Positions 23,730 to 30,624 of a DNA stretch of 44,242 nt are shown here, in pieces. Below the pieces are notes generated by a model, which was not told the DNA's origin, did no database searches, and saw only the letters and a list, made by a program, of their open reading frames with translations. Source of the stretch: Wenyingzhuangia sp. (lineage in GTDB: Bacteria > Bacteroidota > Bacteroidia > Flavobacteriales > Flavobacteriaceae). Position numbers and translations under genes: made by a program. The stretch covers positions 1 to 44,242 of the forward strand of contig JAHDFK010000013.1 in NCBI GenBank assembly GCA_020628175.1, given 5' to 3'. How positions within the stretch are numbered: the stretch's first letter is position 1; each line of letters opens with the position of its first letter.

Positions 23730-25121
23730 ATGTTAAAAATATCTGAAAATAGCATAAGCAACGTGTTTAAGTTAGAAAAATTCAAATCGCACGAATTTCT
23801 AAAAAATAAAGACTACAGCAAACAAAGCGTTTACTATGGGTTTGCCATATTAATTGCCTTTCTTATTATCATATTTGTGCCTTGGACCCAAAACATTAAA
23901 GGAAAAGGATATGTAACCACCTTATTACCAGAACAAAGACCACAACCTATACAATCTATCATATCTGGTAGATTAGAAAAGTGGTATGTAAGAGAAGGTA
24001 ACTACGTTAAAAAAGGGGATACACTAATCTATATAACTGAAGTAAAAAACGATTATTTCGATCCAAATTTAATTGAGCGAACTCAGGAACAAGTTAATGC
24101 AAAGTCTGAAAGTATTACGTCTTACGATGATAAAGTTTCGGCATTAAAAGCGCAACTTGCCTCTATTAGACAAAGTAAGGTTTTAAAATTAGCACAGGTT
24201 CGCAATAAAATTATACAAACTAAAAATAAAATTACTATTGATAGTATTGATTTAAACGCGTATAAATTAAACTACGAAATTGCTGTAAATCAATACAAAA
24301 GGACCAAAGAACTACATCAAAAAGGATTGAAGTCTTTGTCGGATTTACAAGCTAAAGAATTAAAACAACAAGAATCGTACGCTAAATTTCTATCGCAACA
24401 AAATAAGCTAGAAAATCAAAAAAATATGATGCTAAATTTTAAAATAGATTTATCATCAACAGAACAAGATTACAACCAAAAAATTGCAAAGACAAATTCT
24501 AATATTCAAAGTGCTTTGTCTGCTAAATTAGAAGCAACTTCTAATACCTCTAAACTACGTAATCAGTTAAGCAATTACCAACAAAGACAACATTTGTATT
24601 ACATTACCTCTCCTACCAATGGATACATTACAAAAACCATTAAAAAAGGTACGGGGCAATTGATAAAAGAAGGAACGGATATTTTAACAATTATGCCTTC
24701 TACCTATGATTTGGCTGTGGAGGTATATGTAAAACCGCAAGATTTACCATTGCTAAAAATTAACGACCATTCTAGACTTCGTTTTGATGGTTGGCCCGCC
24801 TTGGTTATTAGTGGATGGCCCGAAAAATCGACAGGTATTTTTTCTGGAAGAATATTTGCTATCGATCAGCATATTAGCGAAAATGGTAAATACAGAGTAT
24901 TAATTGCACCTGATGAAAAGGAAAAACAGTGGCCCGATAATTTAAGAGTAGGTACTGGTACCTATACTTTTATATTATTAAACGATGTGCCTGTTTGGTA
25001 CGAATTATGGCGTAATTTAAATGGTTTCCCACCAGATTTTTATAGATCTGAACAAGAAGAAAAACAAAACGGAAAAACACAAGAGGTAAAAACAAAAGCA
25101 CCTATAAAATCGGTTAAATAA
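23730..25121 (+). CDS. HlyD-family membrane-fusion protein
   Basis: 463 residues: a cytoplasmic N-terminus, one transmembrane helix (about 36-54, YGFAILIAFLIIIFVPW), and a lipoyl-like half-motif (ISGRLEKWYVREGNYVKKGDTLIYI). A long coiled coil covers about 110-275 with the second lipoyl half after it (ITSPTNGYITKTIKKGTGQLIKEGTDIL), then a beta-barrel part. It bridges the inner-membrane ABC protein and the TolC channel in the periplasm. Its stop overlaps the TolC-gene start (TAATG). Confidence 0.93.
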   Translation: MLKISENSISNVFKLEKFKSHEFLKNKDYSKQSVYYGFAILIAFLIIIFVPWTQNIKGKGYVTTLLPEQRPQPIQSIISGRLEKWYVREGNYVKKGDTLIYITEVKNDYFDPNLIERTQEQVNAKSESITSYDDKVSALKAQLASIRQSKVLKLAQVRNKIIQTKNKITIDSIDLNAYKLNYEIAVNQYKRTKELHQKGLKSLSDLQAKELKQQESYAKFLSQQNKLENQKNMMLNFKIDLSSTEQDYNQKIAKTNSNIQSALSAKLEATSNTSKLRNQLSNYQQRQHLYYITSPTNGYITKTIKKGTGQLIKEGTDILTIMPSTYDLAVEVYVKPQDLPLLKINDHSRLRFDGWPALVISGWPEKSTGIFSGRIFAIDQHISENGKYRVLIAPDEKEKQWPDNLRVGTGTYTFILLNDVPVWYELWRNLNGFPPDFYRSEQEEKQNGKTQEVKTKAPIKSVK

Positions 25122-26503
25122 TGAAAAAAACAATCTATTTGCTTTTATTTTTATTTAGCATGTTAAGTGTGGCGCAAACCAACACAACGCTAAGTTATAA
25201 TGATTATATACAAAGCATTGTTAACGAACATCCTTTAGCAAAAAGTGCAAATTTAAAGCAGAAAATAGCCAAGGCTAAATTGTTGGCTGCAAAAGGTAAT
25301 TTTGACCCTAGTTTACTTTCTAAATTTGACGAAAAAGATTTTAAACAAAAAGACTACTACAATTTATTTAAAAACAAAATAACAATTCCAACACCGCTCG
25401 GTATCAATATTACAGGTGGATTTGAAAACAATTCTGGTAAATTTTTAAATCCTCAAAACAACATTAGTGGTAGTGGTTTGTGGAGTGCTGGTGTAGAAGT
25501 TGATGTGATACAAGGCTTGTTTACTAACAAGAGAAGAACCACATTAAAACAAGCAAAAATCTATCAGAAAATTGCCCAAAACCAACAAGCTCAACTCTTA
25601 AACGAGTTGATTTACAACGCCTCTAAAGCTTACATAGAATGGCAACAGTATACTGGTATTTACGAAATAATGAAAACCAATCTAGAACTAAGTACCATGT
25701 ATTTAAATAATACTAAAAGTGCTTTAGAAAGTGGTGAAAAAACAGCTATAGACACATTGGAGGCAAATGTATATTTACAAAATAGCAACATCGAACTCGT
25801 AAAATACAAACAGCTATTAATTGAAAAAAGATTAAAAGTAGAAAACAACCTATGGCTAAACAATACACCTATAGCTTTAAAAGAAACTACAGTACCCGAG
25901 AGCGAATTAATATTACAGCAAAACAATAGTATAAAACCTATTGAAGAGATAAACGAGATTCCTGTTATAGCAGAAAAAATTGGTAAAAAAGAAGTTTTAA
26001 TTTTAAAACAAAAACTGAATAGAGAAAAACTAAAACCAAAACTTAAGCTTAAATACAACCAATTGTTTGCTACAAAAGACACTGACATCAACCCTATTTA
26101 TAACGGAGAAGATTTAAAGTGGGGAGCCAGTTTAAAAATTCCGCTTTTATTCCGAAGTGAAAGAGGTAAATACAGACAGAGTAAATACAAAGTTCAAGAG
26201 GTTGAATTTGATATTGAATATAAGAAAACAGAAATACAGAATAAAATTGCTGCCAATCAGCAAAATCAAGAAGCACTTGCTAAACAAATTACCTTACTAA
26301 AACAAAACATAGAGGGTTATAAAAAATTACTAGAAGCAGAAAGTTTAAAGTTTGATTTTGGTGAGAGTTCTATGTTTTTAGTAAACAAGCGTCAGGAAAA
26401 ATTAATAGAATCGGAATTAAAGCTGTTAAGTATGCAAAATAAACTCATCACAAACTATTTAGACTACATGCTTTTAACCAATAACATTCTCCCTAAAAAA
26501 TAA
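25121..26503 (+). CDS. TolC-family outer-membrane channel protein
   Basis: 460 residues with a signal peptide (MKKTIYLLLFLFSMLSVAQ), then the OEP/TolC helical repeats: YNDYIQSIVNEHPLAKSANLKQ opens the first, and NLELSTMYLNNTKSALESGEKTAIDTLEANVYLQN and YKKLLEAESLKFDFGESSMFLVNKRQEKLIESELKLL are the paired periplasmic-tunnel helices. The protein is the outer-membrane duct of the exporter encoded upstream. tspO begins 3 bp after the stop. Confidence 0.92.
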   Translation: MKKTIYLLLFLFSMLSVAQTNTTLSYNDYIQSIVNEHPLAKSANLKQKIAKAKLLAAKGNFDPSLLSKFDEKDFKQKDYYNLFKNKITIPTPLGINITGGFENNSGKFLNPQNNISGSGLWSAGVEVDVIQGLFTNKRRTTLKQAKIYQKIAQNQQAQLLNELIYNASKAYIEWQQYTGIYEIMKTNLELSTMYLNNTKSALESGEKTAIDTLEANVYLQNSNIELVKYKQLLIEKRLKVENNLWLNNTPIALKETTVPESELILQQNNSIKPIEEINEIPVIAEKIGKKEVLILKQKLNREKLKPKLKLKYNQLFATKDTDINPIYNGEDLKWGASLKIPLLFRSERGKYRQSKYKVQEVEFDIEYKKTEIQNKIAANQQNQEALAKQITLLKQNIEGYKKLLEAESLKFDFGESSMFLVNKRQEKLIESELKLLSMQNKLITNYLDYMLLTNNILPKK

Positions 26504-26506
26504 AGT

Positions 26507-26962
26507 ATGTTTAGACGTTTTGCTCTTTTCTTACTTCTGAATTTTGCAGCATTGGCTATTGGTGGTTTCGCTACCAAAGAAGCCGTTGTGGCAGATTGGT
26601 ATGTAAATCTTAACAAAGCTCCTTGGACACCTCCTGGTTATATGTTTGGTATAGCTTGGTCTTTAATAATGATATGTTTTGCTTTTTATATGGCATACCT
26701 ACTACCTATAGTAACCAAAAAACAATTGCTAACACTTTATGCTGTACAATGGGTATTAAATGTAAGTTGGAATCCTATATTTTTCACACTACACCAAACA
26801 ATTGCTGGACTTCTTATTATTTTGGCTCTAACATTTATTGTAGCCTTATTTATATATAAGTACATAAAACATTTAAAATTTAAAACACTTCTTATAAGTC
26901 CTTATATCATTTGGCTTCTTATTGCTACATCACTAAATGCCTATGTAGTTTTCATGAATTAA
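26507..26962 (+). CDS. tspO: TspO/MBR-family membrane protein
   Basis: 151 residues, five transmembrane helices. The hallmark is NLNKAPWTPPGYMFGIAWSLIM (about 33-54), with WVLNVSWNPIFFTLHQTIAG later. The first helix is not a cleavable signal. TspO proteins bind tetrapyrroles and can degrade protoporphyrin IX in the presence of light and oxygen; in photosynthetic bacteria they also affect redox gene regulation. Here it is the last gene of a likely four-gene unit with the ABC, HlyD and TolC genes (3-bp gap), an uncommon partnership worth noting. Confidence 0.95.
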   Translation: MFRRFALFLLLNFAALAIGGFATKEAVVADWYVNLNKAPWTPPGYMFGIAWSLIMICFAFYMAYLLPIVTKKQLLTLYAVQWVLNVSWNPIFFTLHQTIAGLLIILALTFIVALFIYKYIKHLKFKTLLISPYIIWLLIATSLNAYVVFMN

Positions 26963-26999
26963 TTTTTTTGTTGCTTGGTTTAAAATGGGATTAAAAAAG

Positions 27000-27007
27000 T
27001 AAATTTG
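27000..27007 (+). promoter_or_regulatory. rlmD-like gene promoter, -7 element
   Basis: TAAATTTG, only four bases before the ATG, which would place the transcription start at or next to the start codon. A TTG at 26975-26977, 22 bases upstream, may be the -33 box. Confidence 0.6.
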
Positions 27008-27011
27008 CCCC

Positions 27012-28463
27012 ATGCCAAGAAGAGAACGAAATAAATTTGTAAAAAGAGGAGAAATTATCTCTATTACAATAGAAGACTATGCCTTTGGAGGAAAAGGAAT
27101 TGGTCGTATAAGAAACGAAGAAGGAGAATTTGTTGTGTTTGTGCCTAATACATTACCAGGGCAAACAGTAAAAGCACAAATAAAAAAAACAAGCAAGCGC
27201 TATGCCGAAGCAAAATTGTTTGAGGTTTTAAACCCCTCTGATCAAGAAGTAGCAGTACCTTTTCAAACCATACCAGGTGCTCCGTATATAAAACTACCAA
27301 TTGATATACAACATCAATATAAAAAAGAAAGTACATTAGAGCTTTTTAAACGTATTGGAAAAGTAGAAAATATTGCAGATTTATTTGATGAATTTATTGC
27401 ATCGCCTGAAGTATTTCACTACAGAAATAAAATGGAATACGGATTTTCTGCTATACGTTACGACTTTGAGCAAAAAACCGATGTTGATGAATTTGCTCTA
27501 GGATTTAAAAAACGTGGAACTTGGTGGTGTACAGAAAACTTAGATAAAGACTCTGGTTTATTTGACACCCAAGTTGAAGATAACTTAAAAGTAATTCGTC
27601 AGTTTTGTATAGATTCTGGATTAGAAGCATGGCATGCTCCACAAAAAAAAGGTTTTTTCCGTTACTTTGTGGTTCGTAAAACCTATAAAACCAATCAAAT
27701 ACTTTGTAATTTAGTAACTACCTCTCCACAATTATCACACTTTGATATGGACGGTTTTGTAGCTTTATTAAAAGATTTATTTGGTGATAGAATTGCTGGA
27801 TTGATACACACAACAAACGATGAAATTGGAGACAGAACTTTAGCTGTAACGGGTAACGAACGATTGATATTTGGAGACGATAGAATTGTAGAAAATTTAT
27901 TGGGATTAAACTTTGAAATTTCGATGAAAAGTTTTTTCCAAACCAATCCAAAATCTGCCGAAAAACTATACAGTAAAGTAATTGATTACGCTTTAGAAAA
28001 AGCAGAAACTGTAAACGGTAAAATTGTAATGGATTTGTTTTGTGGTACAGGAACTATAGGCCAAATTCTTGCTTCTAAAACAACAGACACTAAAATTATA
28101 GGAGTAGATATTGTAGAAGATGCTATTAAAGATGCACGTAAAAACGCCAAAAGAAACAATATAGAAGGTGTAGATTTTTATGCTGCTGATGTTGGAAAGT
28201 TCTTAAATGAATATCCGCAATACAAAGGTAAAATAGAAACTATTGTATTAGATCCTCCTCGCGCCGGAATTGCCCCGAAAACCTTAAAAAAGGTAATTCA
28301 AATAGGTGCCAGTAGAATGGTGTATGTTTCTTGTAACCCAGCTACACAAGCTAGAGATACAGAAATTCTTATGGAAGCTGGTTATAAAATCTCTAAAATG
28401 AGTTTGGTCGATCAATTCCCACACACTGCGCATATAGAAAGCATTGTTTTATTTGAAAAATAA
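27012..28463 (+). CDS. rlmD: RlmD/TrmA-family RNA (uracil-C5) methyltransferase
   Basis: 483 residues: an N-terminal TRAM domain (about 14-70, ISITIEDYAFGGKGIGRI), a middle part, and a Rossmann SAM domain with MDLFCGTGTIGQILA and VLDPPRAGIAPKTL. The catalytic Cys is in YVSCNPATQARD, and the general base Glu is in HIESIVLFEK. E. coli RlmD makes m5U1939 in 23S rRNA and carries a [4Fe-4S] cluster on four Cys after the TRAM domain. Here that stretch reads PFQTIPGAPYIKLPIDIQ and has no Cys, so the cluster is absent. The family is sure; the exact target base is not. It ends at a strong terminator. Confidence 0.9.
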   Translation: MPRRERNKFVKRGEIISITIEDYAFGGKGIGRIRNEEGEFVVFVPNTLPGQTVKAQIKKTSKRYAEAKLFEVLNPSDQEVAVPFQTIPGAPYIKLPIDIQHQYKKESTLELFKRIGKVENIADLFDEFIASPEVFHYRNKMEYGFSAIRYDFEQKTDVDEFALGFKKRGTWWCTENLDKDSGLFDTQVEDNLKVIRQFCIDSGLEAWHAPQKKGFFRYFVVRKTYKTNQILCNLVTTSPQLSHFDMDGFVALLKDLFGDRIAGLIHTTNDEIGDRTLAVTGNERLIFGDDRIVENLLGLNFEISMKSFFQTNPKSAEKLYSKVIDYALEKAETVNGKIVMDLFCGTGTIGQILASKTTDTKIIGVDIVEDAIKDARKNAKRNNIEGVDFYAADVGKFLNEYPQYKGKIETIVLDPPRAGIAPKTLKKVIQIGASRMVYVSCNPATQARDTEILMEAGYKISKMSLVDQFPHTAHIESIVLFEK

Positions 28464-28470
28464 CACAACC

Positions 28471-28499
28471 AAAAAGCCTCACGTTATGTGAGGCTTTTT
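28471..28499. terminator. Bidirectional terminator between rlmD and rluE
   Basis: A 12-bp stem, AAAAAGCCTCAC (28471-28482) with GTGAGGCTTTTT (28488-28499), around GTTAT, between converging genes. Confidence 0.92.
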
Positions 28500-29075
28500 T
28501 TATAATCTAATTTCTGTTACTTCTAAAATACCTACTTCAGGTATTTGGTGTAAATGCATTTGCCCTACACGAACTCTTATCAAACGCAATACAGGAAAAC
28601 CAACTGCCGAAAACATTTTTCGTACTTGTCTAAATTTTCCTTCTGTTATTGTAATACTTCCCCAACTCGTTGGTCCATGCCTATCATCTCGAACTTTTTT
28701 AGCTCTGTGAGGTAATTTTTTAGGCACTTCTAATAAAGCTGCTTTACAAGGTAAGGTTTGGTATTTTTTACCTTCCACTCCTATTTCAACTCCACTTTGT
28801 AGCAAAGTTATTGCCGCATTCGTTAATACACCATCAACTTGTACATGGTATTCTTTTTCTACATGTTTAGAACGTACACGCTCACTCTCTTTACCATCTG
28901 TTGTTAACAATAACAAACCTTCACTAGGCTCATCTAATCTACCAATAGCCATGGTATTTTCTGGTACCGTATACAAATCACCTAAAAACTTTTTTTTATG
29001 TGCATTTTTTTCAGCACTTGTAAACTGAGAAATATAACCGTACGGTTTGTGTATTAAGAAATGATGATGTTCCAT
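28500..29075 (-). CDS. rluE: RluE-type rRNA pseudouridine synthase
   Basis: 191 residues of the RsuA/RluB/E/F class but without an S4 domain, as in RluE. HHFLIHKPYGYISQFT opens the catalytic domain, and GRLDEPSEGLLLLTTDG holds the catalytic Asp. EKEYHVQVDG and ITITEGKFRQVRKMFSAVGFPVLRLIRVRVG complete the core. E. coli RluE modifies U2457 of 23S rRNA. The gene start overlaps the arsC-like stop by one base (TAATG), so the two are translationally coupled. Confidence 0.92.
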   Translation of the reverse strand: MEHHHFLIHKPYGYISQFTSAEKNAHKKKFLGDLYTVPENTMAIGRLDEPSEGLLLLTTDGKESERVRSKHVEKEYHVQVDGVLTNAAITLLQSGVEIGVEGKKYQTLPCKAALLEVPKKLPHRAKKVRDDRHGPTSWGSITITEGKFRQVRKMFSAVGFPVLRLIRVRVGQMHLHQIPEVGILEVTEIRL

Positions 29076-29416
29076 TAAAACAATTCGTCAATTTTTTCTG
29101 TAGGTCTTGCCACAACAGCATTGTTGTTATGAACTATAATAGGACGTTCTATTAATTTAGGATGCGCAACCATTGCTTCTAACAACATTTCATCAGAAAG
29201 TTCTTTCCCTTTAAAATCACTTTTCCAAATAGTTTCGTTTTTACGAACCAAATCTATGGGTGCTATTCCTAACTGCCTTATTATTTCTTTTAAGCTATCA
29301 ACTGTAAATGTATCGTCTAAGTATTTTACAATTTCAAATGTTACATTTTTAACTTCTAAATAAGCAACTCCTTGTCTGCTTTTCGTACATCTAGGGTTGT
29401 GATAAATTTTTATCAT
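29075..29416 (-). CDS. ArsC/Spx-family (YffB-like) reductase
   Basis: 113 residues of the ArsC-like thioredoxin-fold family: MIKIYHNPRCTKSRQGVAYL with the single catalytic Cys 10, and the C-terminal LIERPIIVHNNNAVVARP motif with the substrate Arg. It could be a glutaredoxin-linked arsenate reductase, but YffB/Spx-like members without such activity look alike. No arsR, arsB or acr3 gene is adjacent. It lies 20 bp after prfB and is coupled to rluE. Confidence 0.88.
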   Translation of the reverse strand: MIKIYHNPRCTKSRQGVAYLEVKNVTFEIVKYLDDTFTVDSLKEIIRQLGIAPIDLVRKNETIWKSDFKGKELSDEMLLEAMVAHPKLIERPIIVHNNNAVVARPTEKIDELF

Positions 29417-29436
29417 TTCTATTCTTTTATAACAAT

Positions 29437-30543
29437 CTATAATTCGTTTGTTTGTTTAGGTTGCCCTGCTTGCATTAAGTAAGATTTGATAAAACCATCA
29501 ATTTCACCATTCATTACTGCATCTACATTACCGGTTTCATGCGCAGTTCTTACATCTTTTACCAACTTATAAGGATGCATAACATAATTTCTTATTTGCG
29601 AACCAAAATCAATTTTCATTTTGTTAGCCTCTATTTCGTTTCGAGCTGCCATTTTCTTTTGCAACTCTAGTTCGTACAACTGAGACTTTAACAATTGCAT
29701 AGCTTTGGTTTTATTATCTAACTGAGAACGTGTTTCAGAATTTTCGATAATAATTCCCGTAGGTAAATGTCGTAAACGTACTGCTGTTTCTACCTTATTT
29801 ACATTCTGACCTCCTGCTCCACTAGCACGCATGGTTTCAAATGTATATTCGGATGGATCTATTTTAATTTCTATAGAATCATCTACTAAAGGATATACAT
29901 ACACCGAAGCGAACGAAGTATGTCTTTTCGCATTGCTATCAAACGGAGAAATTCGAACAAGTCTATGCACACCATTTTCTCCTTTTAAATACCCAAAAGC
30001 ATAAGCTCCATCTATTTCTATAGTTACCGTTTTAATTCCAACAGTATCTCCATCTTGCATGTTTAGTTCCTTAATTTTAAAACCTTGCTTGTTACTCCAC
30101 ATACTGTACATGCGTAATAACATAGCTGCCCAATCACAACTTTCTGTACCACCAGCACCCGCTGTTATTTGTAACACAGCGCTCATTTCATCTCCTTCTT
30201 CAGAAAGCATATTTTTAAACTCTATGTCTTCTATCAAAAGTTTGGCTTCTTTTTCTAACTCATTTACATCTTCTTCTGTAGCTTCTCCTTCTTTATAAAA
30301 TTCTAAAGTAACTCCTAAATCATCAACTAAAGTTTCTGCTTTGTTATAATCTTCTACCCATTTTTTTAAACCTCGCAGCACTTTCATATGCGCTTCGGCT
30401 TTCTTGGGATTGTTCCAAAAATCTGGCGCTAAAGACTGTTCTTCTTGATTAGAAATCTGCACTAACTTTTTATCTATCTCTAAATAAATTTTTAGTTTCT
30501 GAACCCTTTCTGATAATTTTTGTAATTGCTCTTGATTTACCAT
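29437..30543 (-). CDS. prfB: Peptide chain release factor 2, single frame
   Basis: 368 residues. Release factor 2 ends translation at UAA and UGA. It has SPF (about 199-201) for stop-codon reading and GGQ (about 244-246, RASGAGGQNVNKVE) for peptide release. In many bacteria the gene is interrupted by an in-frame TGA with a +1 shift around codon 25. Here the corresponding stretch reads IYLEIDKK in one continuous frame (TAT TTA GAG), so the autoregulatory frameshift is absent. A textbook promoter ends four bases before the ATG. It reads leftward, ahead of arsC-like and rluE. Confidence 0.96.
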   Translation of the reverse strand: MVNQEQLQKLSERVQKLKIYLEIDKKLVQISNQEEQSLAPDFWNNPKKAEAHMKVLRGLKKWVEDYNKAETLVDDLGVTLEFYKEGEATEEDVNELEKEAKLLIEDIEFKNMLSEEGDEMSAVLQITAGAGGTESCDWAAMLLRMYSMWSNKQGFKIKELNMQDGDTVGIKTVTIEIDGAYAFGYLKGENGVHRLVRISPFDSNAKRHTSFASVYVYPLVDDSIEIKIDPSEYTFETMRASGAGGQNVNKVETAVRLRHLPTGIIIENSETRSQLDNKTKAMQLLKSQLYELELQKKMAARNEIEANKMKIDFGSQIRNYVMHPYKLVKDVRTAHETGNVDAVMNGEIDGFIKSYLMQAGQPKQTNEL

Positions 30544-30547
30544 AAGA

Positions 30548-30579
30548 CAAAGGTATAAAAGGTTGTTATTGGGTACAAA
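30548..30579 (-). promoter_or_regulatory. prfB promoter, complete -33/-7
   Basis: TTTG (30576-30579), 20 bases, TACCTTTG (30548-30555) on the minus strand: a perfect match to the Bacteroidota housekeeping promoter. The -7 box ends four bases before the ATG, so the mRNA is predicted to be leaderless or nearly so. Confidence 0.8.
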
Positions 30580-30582
30580 AAA

Positions 30583-30601
30583 AGAGGCACTAAAGGCCTC
30601 T
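30583..30601 (-). terminator. ppiD terminator
   Basis: On the minus strand AGAGGC (complement of 30596-30601) pairs with GCCTCT (complement of 30583-30588) around a 7-base loop, then a T-run whose last bases form the TTTG -33 box of prfB. Confidence 0.75.
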
Positions 30602-30624
30602 CTTTTTATTGTAAACTATTTGGA

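Noticed and set aside
25660..26091. Minus-strand open frame opposite the TolC gene
   Set aside because: Hydrophobic Phe/Ser-rich shadow of a Lys/Glu/Asn-rich helical protein.
22091..26503. Bacteriocin (peptidase-containing) exporter
   Set aside because: No C39 peptidase domain at the ABC N-terminus and no small double-glycine precursor gene nearby.
29075..29416. Arsenic-resistance operon
   Set aside because: Only an ArsC/YffB-like gene between prfB and rluE; no arsR, transporter or DUF6428 gene adjoins it.
29437..30543. Programmed frameshift in prfB
   Set aside because: The frame is continuous through the usual shift site; no in-frame TGA is present.
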